A stretch of 64,000 nucleotides of DNA from Acinetobacter sp. ANC 4648 (GTDB taxonomy: Bacteria > Pseudomonadota > Gammaproteobacteria > Pseudomonadales > Moraxellaceae). This document shows, piece by piece, positions 18,260 to 28,342 of this stretch; the stretch's first letter is position 1, and each line of letters begins with the position of its first letter. The translations under genes were made by a program, and so were the position numbers. The stretch lies in assembly GCF_002135345.1 (NCBI RefSeq), contig NZ_NEGI01000001.1:496001-560000 (forward strand). Direction: 5' to 3'. The notes beneath the pieces were generated by a model that was given only the letters and a program-made list of their open reading frames with translations, did not search any database and was not told the origin of the DNA.

Positions 18260-19069
18260 ATGGCAAATATCGTTCCAAAATTTGGTCTAGGTACATTCCG
18301 CTTATCGGGTCAAATCGTTATCGACTCAATTAAAAATGCTTTAGATGTGGGCTATAAAGCAATTGATACTGCACAAATTTATGGCAACGAAGCAGCCGTT
18401 GGCCAAGCCATTGCTGAAAGTAAAATCAACCGAAATGAACTTTTTATCACCACTAAAATCTGGACTGACAATTATCGTGCTGATCGTTTAATTCCGAGCC
18501 TTAAAGAAAGTTTACTAAAACTACAGACTGATGCTGTAAATTTAACCTTAATTCATTGGCCAGCACCTTCACTGGGAATATCTGTCGAAGAAATGATGCA
18601 AAACTTACTGGTAGCAAAACAACAAGGTTTAACCGAACATATTGGTATTTCAAACTTTAATATTGAACTTACTCAACAAGCCATTGATGCTATTGGTCTT
18701 GAAAATATTGCCACCAATCAACTTGAGCTTAGTCCTTATCTTCAAAACCAAAAACTGGTGAATTTTCTTCAATCGCAACAGATTGATGTCACATCCTATA
18801 TGACATTAGCGTACGGTAAAGTTTTAAATGATCCCGTTTTAACGCAAATCGCACAGCAACATCAGGCATCTACAGCTCAAATTTCTTTAGCTTGGGCACT
18901 ACAAAAAGGTTTTTCGGTTATTCCATCTTCAACTCAACGTGAGCATTTAATTTCAAATTTAAAGGCACAGGAAATTCAACTTTCAAATGATGAAATGGAA
19001 TTAATTACAACCTTAGAACGGAATAGTCGTGAAGTTAATCCTGAAAATTTAGCGCCTCAATGGAACTAA
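18260..19069 (+). CDS. dkgB: Aldo/keto reductase DkgB (2,5-diketo-D-gluconate reductase B type)
   Basis: This 269-residue aldo/keto reductase follows E. coli DkgB almost block by block: FGLGTFRL at the start, [62 protein letters not shown] and [11 protein letters not shown]. The catalytic tetrad Asp (DTAQIY), Tyr, Lys (TKIW) and His (IHWP) is complete. It reduces small ketones and aldehydes such as methylglyoxal with NADPH in the cytoplasm. ATG 18260 is the only good start. It is divergent from a LysR gene that probably regulates it. Confidence 0.94.
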   Translation: MANIVPKFGLGTFRLSGQIVIDSIKNALDVGYKAIDTAQIYGNEAAVGQAIAESKINRNELFITTKIWTDNYRADRLIPSLKESLLKLQTDAVNLTLIHWPAPSLGISVEEMMQNLLVAKQQGLTEHIGISNFNIELTQQAIDAIGLENIATNQLELSPYLQNQKLVNFLQSQQIDVTSYMTLAYGKVLNDPVLTQIAQQHQASTAQISLAWALQKGFSVIPSSTQREHLISNLKAQEIQLSNDEMELITTLERNSREVNPENLAPQWN

Positions 19070-19087
19070 GAAATACTTAAGATGAAA

Positions 19088-19275
19088 ATTAATTTTATAC
19101 TTTTTTGCCTTGGCGGTTGGTGCATTTAACTTAGGAAATGTACTCAGTGCTAGCGCAAGATAATACGGTTTTAAATATAGGCTAGGTTATGCAGCAGTGT
19201 CTTATATAGGTGTTATTGACTGAACTCACACTCATTCTTGTTGTTACTCAAATTAAATTTGCTAAATAACTCGAG
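19088..19275 (+). pseudogene. Degraded relic of a small membrane-protein gene
   Basis: No intact gene lies between dkgB and the START-domain gene, but the plus strand still reads like protein when a stop and a frameshift are ignored. One frame gives FALAVGAFNLGNVLSASAR, a TAA, then YGFKYRLGYAAVSYIGVI. The next frame continues with LTELTLILVVTQIKFAK and stops. The composition is that of a short hydrophobic protein. I cannot name the parent family. This is inference from residue pattern, and chance is possible. Confidence 0.4.
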
Positions 19276-19334
19276 CAACAACTCAGCTAGTAAAGTACGG
19301 CCAATTAACGCAGTGATAACTTACATATTGAAGG

Positions 19335-19985
19335 CTATTTTAAAATCTCAGGTAAAACTGGTAATTTATTGTTTTTGGCTAACTCTACTTTCATCTTCTG
19401 TAACATCTGATATGGCTGCTGCTCAACCAACATATTGGTTACACTTTGTGGAATAGAACCTTCTGGATCAGCAAAACCTGAGGTGGTCACTTTCACTTTG
19501 TTTTCTGCTAATTTTTGAAAAGTCCAGTCTCCTTCATAATTTTTTAACCGAATATAATCAGTATTTAAAGCCTTACCCTGATTCAATGCTTTATTCTTAA
19601 TGGTCACTAGGCCATTATTATCTTTAGACATTTTTCCACGAACCACCATATCTCGATCTTTTAAAGGAAATGGAAAGTCTAAAACCATGTAAATAATAAA
19701 TTCACCTTTCTTATCATCCCGAGACAACAATTCAGCTTTGGCAACATTTGGTGCCCATTTAGATGTATTCGCAATATCTAAAACCAATGCAATCGCGCGC
19801 TCCATCGGATAGTCTAAGGTCGTTTCTGCCTTATAAGACAAAACTGGATTATTCACATCCTGATAAGTCCAAACCTTGATATTATTTTTGTTCAAACTAA
19901 GCTTTGCATTACTGGGTAAAGCAGCTTGTGCTGTCAGGCTAAAAGAACTGGCAACACAAGCAATCAACATCATTTTTTTATTCAT
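19335..19985 (-). CDS. START-domain (lipid-transfer-like) secreted protein
   Basis: This 216-residue protein has a signal peptide ending at TAQA and a START/SRPBCC helix-grip domain. Visible blocks are YKAETTLDYPMERAIALVLD, KWAPNVAKAELLSR, YMVLDFPFPLKDRDMV and WTFQKLAENKVKVTTSGFADPEGSIP. Such proteins bind hydrophobic ligands in a deep pocket; the ligand is unknown here. It is predicted to be periplasmic. I prefer ATG 19985 (MNKKMMLIACV) because the longer reading starts with a TTG at 19997 and neither has a strong ribosome site. It lies 40 bp downstream of dapB on the same strand and could be cotranscribed. Confidence 0.85.
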   Translation of the reverse strand: MNKKMMLIACVASSFSLTAQAALPSNAKLSLNKNNIKVWTYQDVNNPVLSYKAETTLDYPMERAIALVLDIANTSKWAPNVAKAELLSRDDKKGEFIIYMVLDFPFPLKDRDMVVRGKMSKDNNGLVTIKNKALNQGKALNTDYIRLKNYEGDWTFQKLAENKVKVTTSGFADPEGSIPQSVTNMLVEQQPYQMLQKMKVELAKNNKLPVLPEILK

Positions 19986-20040
19986 TTTATTTTTCAATTC
20001 ATTTTCATTCTTTTATATTTTAACCCACACTGCTCTAAGC

Positions 20041-20865
<825 letters not shown>

Positions 20866-21148
20866 CTAATGTTGATTCTAAATTGTCCTTACTATAGCAA
20901 AACTCTGTACCGAGACTAAGTTTCAAAGCTAAATATTTCATCGAAAATATGCAAATCGAGTATTCTTAACCTTTATATCAAAACTACACCAAATCAATCA
21001 GCTCCAACTCAAATATGATCTATTCCATCTTTAAATTTCAATCTACAGAAATAAACCCTTTGAACGACTCATTTTCATCTCACTGTAAACATTACTCCCC
21101 AGACTACGCATCACGAATGAGAAAAAGATGAATTATAAGGAGATCCAG

Positions 21149-21340
21149 ATGCATTCGAAAAAAATCGCTTTAAGCTTAGTATTAGGCATGATGATTAGTA
21201 CCAGTTGGGCTGAAACAGTTGCTACAGCAGATACAATCACGATTGTCGAAAATAAAAATACATCTCAAATTTTAAATAGTTCCACTGAAACTCAAGTCGA
21301 AATTAGGGTTGAAGATATTGATTCACCCAATTTAGAATAA
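21149..21340 (+). CDS. Small secreted hypothetical protein
   Basis: This 63-residue protein has a clear signal peptide (HSKKIALSLVLGMMISTSWA) and a short acidic mature part of about 40 residues rich in Thr, Glu and Asp. I do not recognise a family. AAGGAG at 21137-21142 with six-base spacing fixes the ATG at 21149 rather than an in-frame ATG at 21128. A strong hairpin follows the stop. With good translation and termination signals it is likely a real gene for a periplasmic peptide. Confidence 0.7.
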   Translation: MHSKKIALSLVLGMMISTSWAETVATADTITIVENKNTSQILNSSTETQVEIRVEDIDSPNLE

Positions 21341-21364
21341 GCTTTGATGCATAATTTCTAATAC

Positions 21365-21401
21365 AAAAAAAAAGGGTATATTTACATATACCCTTTTTTT
21401 T
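21365..21401. terminator. Bidirectional terminator between small secreted gene and dnaJ
   Basis: A long A-run followed by GGGTATA (to 21380) pairs with TATACCC and a T-run (21387-21401). The symmetry and position between convergent genes suggest that it ends transcription from both sides. Confidence 0.85.
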
Positions 21402-21417
21402 GTTGATCTGATTAAAA

Positions 21418-22530
21418 TTAATCAAATAAACCAAAGAATGATTTTTTCTTTGGAGACGATTTATTATCATCACCATCCATTGTTTCTTGCAATTCTTTTA
21501 ACAATTCACGTTGACGTGCAGTTAAATTAACTGGTGTTTCAATCACAATACGGCAAAGCAAGTCACCCTGCATGCTGGTACGGACAGGTTTTACCCCTTT
21601 ACCACGTAAACGGAACATTTTCCCAGTTTGAGTTCCCTCAGGAATTTTCAAACTTACGCGCCCTTCAAGCGTTGGAATTTCAATTTCTTTACCTAATGCA
21701 GCATCTGCAATGCTGACTGGTACGTCCATATATAAGTCTGCGCCATCACGTTGGAAAACTTCATGCTCACGGACTACAACTTCAACGTACAAATCACCAG
21801 ACTGACCATCACGAATGGCTTCGCCTTTACCAGTCAAACGTACGCGGTCGCCATTATCTACGCCAGCAGGAATAGTTACTTCTAAAGTTTGTTGGCGATC
21901 TGAAACACCCGAACCATGACATTTAGTACATGGGTTCTTAATCATGGTACCTTGACCACGACAGCTGCTACAAGTTTGCTGCACAGAGAAGAAACCCTGT
22001 TGCATACGAACTTGACCCGCACCATGACAAGTTGGACAGGTTTGAACATCTTTAGGGTTTTTTGAACCTTTACCATCACAAGCATCACAAGGTGCTGGTG
22101 CAGTAAACGTAATTGTTTTTTTCACGCCCTTAACCGCTTCTTCAAGGGTCAGTTCCATCACATAACGGAGGTCTGAGCCACGACGAGCACGTTGCTGACT
22201 ACGCCCACCACCGCCACCGAATGCGCCACCGAAAATATCACCAAATTGGCTAAAGATATCTTCTGCGCTAAATCCGCCACCGAAGCCACCACCACCGTGA
22301 CCACCTTCAAACGCATTATGTCCCATACGGTCATACATACTACGCTTTTCGCCATCAGAAAGAATTTCATACGCTTCTGCAGCTTCTTTGAACTTATCTT
22401 CAGCTTCGGCGTTGTCAGGGTTACGGTCTGGATGATACTTCATCGCCATCTTACGGTAGGCTTTTTTAATTTCATCATCACTAGCGGTTTTAGCGACGCC
22501 TAAAACCTCATAATAATCACGTTTAGCCAT
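21418..22530 (-). CDS. dnaJ: Chaperone protein DnaJ
   Basis: DnaJ is the Hsp40 co-chaperone that stimulates DnaK ATPase and binds unfolded proteins. The 370-residue type I protein has the J domain (residues about 1-70, with YHPDRNPDN containing HPD), a Gly/Phe-rich linker and four zinc-finger repeats ([32 protein letters not shown]). Two beta-barrel substrate domains and a C-terminal dimer segment follow. dnaK and grpE are not in the window, so dnaJ stands alone here. ATG 22530 gives the expected [12 protein letters not shown] start. Confidence 0.97.
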   Translation of the reverse strand: MAKRDYYEVLGVAKTASDDEIKKAYRKMAMKYHPDRNPDNAEAEDKFKEAAEAYEILSDGEKRSMYDRMGHNAFEGGHGGGGFGGGFSAEDIFSQFGDIFGGAFGGGGGRSQQRARRGSDLRYVMELTLEEAVKGVKKTITFTAPAPCDACDGKGSKNPKDVQTCPTCHGAGQVRMQQGFFSVQQTCSSCRGQGTMIKNPCTKCHGSGVSDRQQTLEVTIPAGVDNGDRVRLTGKGEAIRDGQSGDLYVEVVVREHEVFQRDGADLYMDVPVSIADAALGKEIEIPTLEGRVSLKIPEGTQTGKMFRLRGKGVKPVRTSMQGDLLCRIVIETPVNLTARQRELLKELQETMDGDDNKSSPKKKSFFGLFD

Positions 22531-22621
22531 GTTTGGCGATGCTCCACAGAATTTTAGATACTTTACTGCGAAGTAAGATGGGGACGGCTATTTCGTTTTA
22601 CAAGCATCTATCAGAAAAATT

Positions 22622-22999
22622 TTAGAATACAGCTTTGTTCTTAAGATACTTACTAAAGCCTTTTAACCATGCATTGAGAAGATAGAGCCATGCAATTGCG
22701 CTAAAAACGACACCAATCACAGTGCAAGCTTTAACCCAAAGAAAGCTATCCCAATAAAAGAAAATCAGCGGAATAAACCATAATGCAGCAAAAACAGCCA
22801 GAAGCATAAATAAGATCACGCTACGCATCACCCATAATGCTTGGGCATGCATCCAGACTTCCGCATTATCTACTTGAACCACTTTTCGTGCCAGCCAATA
22901 TGAAATGACTGCAGTTACAATGGTAAATAATGCAAGAAACATACAAACATAAGAGATCGTGATGTATCGACGATGCTGCTCTAAATTGTCTCGCCCCAT
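22622..22999 (-). CDS. Hypothetical inner-membrane protein
   Basis: This 125-residue protein has three hydrophobic segments (about residues 13-34, 56-80 and 86-112) with a positively charged start and end. I do not recognise a named family, although the arrangement resembles small DUF4870-like proteins. It lies between dnaJ and the RND operon on the same strand, about 90 bp from dnaJ. No function can be assigned. Confidence 0.7.
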   Translation of the reverse strand: MGRDNLEQHRRYITISYVCMFLALFTIVTAVISYWLARKVVQVDNAEVWMHAQALWVMRSVILFMLLAVFAALWFIPLIFFYWDSFLWVKACTVIGVVFSAIAWLYLLNAWLKGFSKYLKNKAVF

Positions 23000-23140
23000 A
23001 GGTGTTTATATACCTCTATCCATTGCATGTTCATTTAATTTTATGCAATGAAATTTCCTGTGTTATTTTCTATCAAAGATTAGATGCTACTATATTGAAT
23101 TTTTCAATATTTCGCACCTAATATTCACAAAAAACTCGAC

Positions 23141-26100
23141 CTAATTCGTTGGTTTCTGCACCTTAAACCAAGTTGCATATAATGCAGGTAAGAAAAATAA
23201 GGTCAAGAAGGTTGCCACAATTAATCCCCCCATAATGGCCACGGCCATTGGACCAAAGAAAATACTCCTTGAAAGTGGGATCATGGCTAATACAGCAGCA
23301 AGCGCAGTTAAAATAATCGGCCTGAAACGGCGAACCGTTGCATCCAAAATGGCATTCCACTGATCTTGTCCGGCACGGATATCTTGCTCAATCTGATCGA
23401 TTAAAATCAGTGAATTTCGCATAATCATACCAGATAGTGCAATCGTCCCAAGCATCGCTACAAAACCGAAAGGCTTATTAAATAATAACAGGAATAATAC
23501 CACCCCAATTAAACCCAAGGGTGCAGTTAAAAATACAATGAATGATCTCGAAATACTTTTCAACTGAATCATCAGTAAGGTAAACACCACCGCCAAGAAC
23601 AATGGCATACCCGCATTCACAGAACTTTGTCCTCGTGCAGACTCTTCAACTGTGCCCCCCACTTCTAGTAAATAACCAGCAGGTAATTCTGCACGCAATT
23701 TTTCAATCGAGTTCGCCATTTCATTCACTACCGTTGCTGGTTGTAAATGCGTACGCATATCTGCACGAACAGTAATGGTCGGTAGACGGTTACGATGCCA
23801 AATCAAACCATCTTCAAATTTATATTGAATATGGGCAATTTGTGACAAGGGTACCGTTGTGCCTTTCGTCGTTGGTACCGCAAGACTTGATAATGCCGCG
23901 ACATCTAAACGTTCAGCCTGTACACCTCGAATACGAATATCAATCAGCTCTCGCTTCTCACGATATTGATTAATCACCGCACCACTAATTGAGCTATTTA
24001 AAAAGTTGGCTAAATCTTGTGAAGTGACACCTAGTTGGCGTGCACGATCCTGATCAATATCTAGCGAGATCATTTTGCTGGGCTCACCCCAATCTAAATG
24101 TACATTGCTCACATTTGGATTCTGAGCAATAGTTTTAGAAAGCTGTTGTGCCAATTGACGTACCGTATTTAAATCCTCTCCTGAAACACGATATTGGATC
24201 GGATAACCCACAGGTGGACCATTTTCCAACAATGAAACACGAGTACGTACATCTGGCAGTAATTTACGAATTTGTTCATCTAATGATTTACGAATTTCAT
24301 CACGATCATCTAAGGATGATGCTAAAACGACAAACTGGGCAAAACTGGCCTGTGGCATTTGTTGATCAAGTGGCAAGTAGAACCGCGGTGAACCCGTCCC
24401 AACATAAGCCACATAGTTATCAATACCTTTTTGCTGCGCTAAAAATTTCTCTACTTTTTCTACCGCATGTTCAGTGGCAGTCAGTGAAGCACCTTCCTCA
24501 AGCTTTAAGTCCACCAAAATTTCGGTACGATTCGATGGCGGGAAAAACTGTTGTGGTACGAACTTAAACATCACCAGAGAAAGGACAAAGATCCCCACGG
24601 TAATCGCAATGACTGTTTTACGATAGCCAATACACCAATTCACAACTTTTCTAAAACTTTGATAAAACTTTGATTGATAAGGGTCATAATGTTCACCGAC
24701 ATGATGCACTATCGGTGTAGGTTCTGGTTGATTTCTTAATCTTGCCCATAACACCTGATACCATGGCGCTTTTTGCGCAACTTTAGTAAAATCAGGTAAT
24801 AATTTATCGCCCAGATACGGCACAAACAATACGGCGGCAATCCAAGATACAATTAATGCCAGCGTCACCACTTGGAAAATTGAACGGGTGTATTCACCTG
24901 TACTGGATGCAGCGGTTGCGATTGGTAAAAAACCTGCTGCAGTAATTAATGTTCCTGTCAGCATTGGGAAAGCGGTACTGGTCCAAGCAAAGCCTGCGGC
25001 CTTAACTCGGCTATAGCCCTGCTCCATTTTAATCGCCATCATTTCAACTGCAATAATGGCGTCATCGACTAATAAGCCGAGTGCTAAAATTAGTGCTCCC
25101 AGTGAAATTTTATGCAGCCCGACATCAAATAAATTCATGCCTGCAAAAGTCATTGCCAATACCAGTGGTATCGAAAGAGCCACCACTAATCCTGTTCTAA
25201 AGCCCAGTGAAAAGAAACTGACCAATAGAACAATAATCACGGCCTCCGCTAAAACCTTCACAAACTCATGAATACTGCGTTGTACAGCGACAGGTTGATC
25301 TGAAACTTTCTTTAATTCCATCCCCAAAGGTAATGTCTTTTGTAGCTGTTTAAATTCTGCTTCAAGGTTTTTGCCTAAGGCAATGATATCTCCGCCTTTA
25401 CGCATAGAAACCGCGACCCCAATTCCATTTTCGCCCATAAAGCGCATGCGGGGTTGAGCCGGATCACTAAAACCTCGATATACCTCAGCCACATCGCCCA
25501 ATTGAATGGTTTTATCTCCAACCAAGAGCGGCATTTTTTTCAAATCGTCAATATTTTGTAAAGGCCCACTCACACGCACTTGGATACGATCTGTGCCAGT
25601 TTCAAAAAAACCTGCACCAGTCACACTATTTTGTTTGGCTAACGCCTCTTGAATGGCCGTGACCGGAATCCCCAATTGCACAGCTTTAGTATTAGAGATT
25701 TCAATCCAAATTTTTTGATCTTGTAAGCCAACTAAATCAACTTTGCTGACATCTTTCACTCGTTGTAATTGCAGTTGTATCCGATCTGCATATTCTTTTA
25801 AGGTGGCATAGTTAAAATCTTTACCTGTTAGCACATAAATATTGCCAAAGGTATCACCAAATTCATCATTAAAAAAAGGCCCCTGTACCCCACTCGGCAA
25901 TTGATGCTGAATATCACCTACTTTCTTACGGGCTTGATACCAAACATCAGGGATTTGACTTGATTTTAAAGTATCTTTGGCAATAAACATCACCATCGAC
26001 TCACCCGGACGCGAATATGCCGTAATGCGGTCATATAAGCCGGTACTCATTAATTCTTTTTCAATTTTATCGGTAACTTGTAAAGAAACTTCTTGAGCTG

Positions 26101-26281
26101 TTGCGCCTGGCCAATATGTCTGTACCACCATGACCTTAAAGGTAAATGGCGGGTCTTCGCTCTGAGATAATTTGGAAAATGAAAAAAAGCCAACAATACT
26201 CAGCAGAATCATCAAATATAAGACGAGACCTTTATTATTCAGTGCCCATTCAGACAAGTTAAATTTCATGCCTGAGCTCAT
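23141..26281 (-). CDS. RND efflux pump inner-membrane permease (AcrB/AcrD/AcrF family)
   Basis: This 1046-residue permease is full length for the resistance-nodulation-division family. It has a first transmembrane helix near residues 15-35, two large periplasmic loops (about 36-335 and 570-880) and twelve helices in total. The proton-relay pair D406-D407 is in LGLLVDDAIIAVEMM in helix 4. It should take drugs or hydrophobic compounds from the membrane or periplasm using the proton gradient. Its start overlaps the adaptor gene by an ATGA, showing a two-gene operon. No outer-membrane TolC-like gene lies alongside, so it probably borrows one from elsewhere. Substrates cannot be read from sequence. 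Confidence 0.94.
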   Translation of the reverse strand: MSSGMKFNLSEWALNNKGLVLYLMILLSIVGFFSFSKLSQSEDPPFTFKVMVVQTYWPGATAQEVSLQVTDKIEKELMSTGLYDRITAYSRPGESMVMFIAKDTLKSSQIPDVWYQARKKVGDIQHQLPSGVQGPFFNDEFGDTFGNIYVLTGKDFNYATLKEYADRIQLQLQRVKDVSKVDLVGLQDQKIWIEISNTKAVQLGIPVTAIQEALAKQNSVTGAGFFETGTDRIQVRVSGPLQNIDDLKKMPLLVGDKTIQLGDVAEVYRGFSDPAQPRMRFMGENGIGVAVSMRKGGDIIALGKNLEAEFKQLQKTLPLGMELKKVSDQPVAVQRSIHEFVKVLAEAVIIVLLVSFFSLGFRTGLVVALSIPLVLAMTFAGMNLFDVGLHKISLGALILALGLLVDDAIIAVEMMAIKMEQGYSRVKAAGFAWTSTAFPMLTGTLITAAGFLPIATAASSTGEYTRSIFQVVTLALIVSWIAAVLFVPYLGDKLLPDFTKVAQKAPWYQVLWARLRNQPEPTPIVHHVGEHYDPYQSKFYQSFRKVVNWCIGYRKTVIAITVGIFVLSLVMFKFVPQQFFPPSNRTEILVDLKLEEGASLTATEHAVEKVEKFLAQQKGIDNYVAYVGTGSPRFYLPLDQQMPQASFAQFVVLASSLDDRDEIRKSLDEQIRKLLPDVRTRVSLLENGPPVGYPIQYRVSGEDLNTVRQLAQQLSKTIAQNPNVSNVHLDWGEPSKMISLDIDQDRARQLGVTSQDLANFLNSSISGAVINQYREKRELIDIRIRGVQAERLDVAALSSLAVPTTKGTTVPLSQIAHIQYKFEDGLIWHRNRLPTITVRADMRTHLQPATVVNEMANSIEKLRAELPAGYLLEVGGTVEESARGQSSVNAGMPLFLAVVFTLLMIQLKSISRSFIVFLTAPLGLIGVVLFLLLFNKPFGFVAMLGTIALSGMIMRNSLILIDQIEQDIRAGQDQWNAILDATVRRFRPIILTALAAVLAMIPLSRSIFFGPMAVAIMGGLIVATFLTLFFLPALYATWFKVQKPTN

Positions 26282-27414
26282 GAACTTACTCCTGTCAGTG
26301 GTGTCTCTGCTGCATGAGTAACATTTTGGATGGTCACAGCACGATTTTCACGATCTACAGGGTGAATCTTTTGTTTTTCTTGTAGTAAATGTACACCACC
26401 GACCACGACCCATGCGTTCGCATTTAGACCACTCAAAATGGGCACACTATCGCGCCCATATGCACCTAAAGTCACAGGTACTTTATGCAGAGTTTGATTA
26501 GGATTAACGACCCAGACATAAGCTTGATGATCAGTTGCTGAAACACTTGAGAGTGGGACACTCAGTACATTCTGAGTATTATTACTCAAAAATACACGTG
26601 CACTTTGGCCGAGTTGAATATTCGATTGCCCTTGTTTTAAAGCAACTTTGACACTAAAAGTCCGTGATTGATCGGCTGCTGGTGAAATCTCACGGATATA
26701 TGCCGTAAATTTATCTTCAGGCTTCGACCATAGTGTCACCCATGCAGTTTGCCCCACTCGAATGTCAGAAATCGCTTGTTCAGGCACCCCAATCACTACC
26801 TCACGTTCACCATCAATCGCCAATTGAAAAGCAGCTTGCCCCGCGGCAATCACTTGCCCAATTTCAATATTACGAGCCGTAATAACCCCACTTTTGTTGG
26901 CAACAAGTTGGTTATAACCTGTTTGATTTGCCGATACAGCGTAATTCGATTGTGCTTGTTTAAGGGTTGCTTGAGCTGCATCGTACTGGTTTTTGACAAC
27001 ATCATATTGTGAACGACTCACCGCATTCATCGGTAAAAGTTGTTGAAAGCGTTTAAATTCATCAGCTGTAATTTTGACCGCAGATTGCGCACTTTCAAGT
27101 TGTGCTTTGGCCGAATTTAATTGCAGTTGAGCATCTTTAACATCTAATTTTGCTAAAACTTGTCCAATTTTAACGCGATCTCCTACATCGACATATCGCT
27201 CAATGATTTGCCCACCCACCCGAAATGCCAGCGCTGTTTGTTGTCGAGCTTGTACATCTCCAGCATAACTTTGTTGCTCATGCTGAGTTGTACTTGGTTG
27301 AGTCACCATCACTAAGGGGATTTGTTCGACTTCAGGTATTGATTTACTACAACCCCACAATGTAATGCTGCAAATCACCATCAGGTAAATTACGGTGGAT
27401 TTAAAAATACTCAT
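26278..27414 (-). CDS. RND efflux periplasmic adaptor lipoprotein
   Basis: This 378-residue membrane-fusion protein is the partner of the permease downstream. It has a signal peptide with a lipobox (LWGC), a biotinyl-lipoyl-like segment around ALAFRVGGQIIERYVDVGDRVKIGQVLAKLD, an alpha-helical hairpin (about residues 95-150) and beta-barrel domains. It should link the permease to an outer-membrane channel. I start at ATG 27414 (MSIFKS) with AAGAGC upstream; a TTG at 27420 is too close to that site. The divergent TetR gene probably represses the operon through the palindrome at 27486-27513. Confidence 0.92.
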   Translation of the reverse strand: MSIFKSTVIYLMVICSITLWGCSKSIPEVEQIPLVMVTQPSTTQHEQQSYAGDVQARQQTALAFRVGGQIIERYVDVGDRVKIGQVLAKLDVKDAQLQLNSAKAQLESAQSAVKITADEFKRFQQLLPMNAVSRSQYDVVKNQYDAAQATLKQAQSNYAVSANQTGYNQLVANKSGVITARNIEIGQVIAAGQAAFQLAIDGEREVVIGVPEQAISDIRVGQTAWVTLWSKPEDKFTAYIREISPAADQSRTFSVKVALKQGQSNIQLGQSARVFLSNNTQNVLSVPLSSVSATDHQAYVWVVNPNQTLHKVPVTLGAYGRDSVPILSGLNANAWVVVGGVHLLQEKQKIHPVDRENRAVTIQNVTHAAETPLTGVSS

Positions 27415-27485
27415 ACGCAATGCTCTTATTCAAATGCTTTTTTTCAGGCAAAATATAGTCAGGGATACTAATTTGATGTAATTTT

Positions 27486-27513
27486 AATTAATATACCGCA
27501 TGGTACATTAATT
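27486..27513. promoter_or_regulatory. 28-bp inverted-repeat operator between RND operon and tetR
   Basis: AATTAATATACC (27486-27497) and GGTACATTAATT (27502-27513) are 12-bp arms with a single mismatch around a 4-base centre (GCAT). It is the strongest dyad in the 150-bp divergent spacer and is of the size bound by TetR dimers. Binding by the neighbouring TetR protein is inference. Confidence 0.75.
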
Positions 27514-27564
27514 GTGAATTGTATTAAAAGTAAATGACCTTTTTTCTTTTTTTTGGAATATAGA

Positions 27565-28194
27565 GTGCAAACAACAGCAGGGCGTCCGAAGGACTTAGAA
27601 AAACGAAAACAAATTTTACAAGCTTCAAAGGCTTTGTTTTTAAAAAATGGCTATCACGGTTCCAGTATGAATCAAATAGCCAAAGAAGCAGGCGTGACCA
27701 AATTAACGGTATATAACCATTTCAAAGATAAAGAAAATTTATTTACTTGTGCAATTGAGGAAACCTGTGAAGAATCAATCAGTGCACGTCCTTTGACCTT
27801 AGAAGCAGATTGTAATTTTCAGCAAGCATTTTTCCATGCCTGTGAATTAGCCTTAAACGTCATTTACTTGCCAGAAGCACTCAAACTTGAACATTTATTA
27901 TTAGAACTTGCAGCAGAACAAAATCCGTTAGCACTACAATTTTATAATGCCTCACATCAACGAATGTGTTTGGTATGGCAAGATTTTTTTCAACAAGCAA
28001 TACAGCTTGGATTTATTCGAGTTGCAGAAATTGAAAAACAAACTGATTTAATTTTATCGCTATTACTCGGACTTAGACATCATGAGGTTTTACTGGGAAT
28101 TAGACAGCCACCAACAGCTTTCGAAAAACAGTACATCATTTTAGATAGTATGGAACTATTCCTTCTTAAATATAATGCCATTGCATCCTATTAA
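27565..28194 (+). CDS. TetR-family repressor of the divergent RND operon
   Basis: This 209-residue protein has an N-terminal TetR helix-turn-helix (GRPKDLEKRKQ, then MNQIAKEAGVTKLTVYNHFKDKENLF at about residues 35-60) and a helical ligand-binding C-terminal part containing a TetR_C-like segment. It diverges from the RND adaptor-permease operon, with a 28-bp palindrome between, so it is very likely the local repressor. The start is chosen as GTG 27565 with GGA at 27555-27557; a TTG at 27553 would add four residues and lacks a ribosome site. Confidence 0.9.
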   Translation: MQTTAGRPKDLEKRKQILQASKALFLKNGYHGSSMNQIAKEAGVTKLTVYNHFKDKENLFTCAIEETCEESISARPLTLEADCNFQQAFFHACELALNVIYLPEALKLEHLLLELAAEQNPLALQFYNASHQRMCLVWQDFFQQAIQLGFIRVAEIEKQTDLILSLLLGLRHHEVLLGIRQPPTAFEKQYIILDSMELFLLKYNAIASY

Positions 28195-28285
28195 AATTCT
28201 AAATAACACCCTTAAATCGATTCAGGCATACTCAATCAGCGAATAGCGAATTAAGCAAAACTTTACATACTTTTGTATGCCCCTG

Positions 28286-28322
28286 CTTGGAATGCCATTA
28301 TTTCGCGCTATAGTCGAAATAA
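28286..28322 (+). promoter_or_regulatory. ppc promoter with dyad symmetry
   Basis: TTGGAA (28287-28292) and TATAGT (28309-28314) are spaced by 16 bases and fit a sigma-70 promoter. The -10 box sits in the 9-base loop of a perfect inverted repeat, TTATTTCG (28298-28305) and CGAAATAA (28315-28322). A second small dyad CATAC-TTTT-GTATG lies at 28266-28279. The arrangement suggests that a repressor could cover the -10 region; the protein is unknown. Confidence 0.5.
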
Positions 28323-28342
28323 TAAGAATCGGAGAGTGAAAA

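Noticed and set aside
23141..27414. AdeABC-type drug pump
   Set aside because: The regulator is TetR, not a two-component system, there is no AdeC-like channel gene, and the permease sequence does not read like AdeB; a general RND label is safer.
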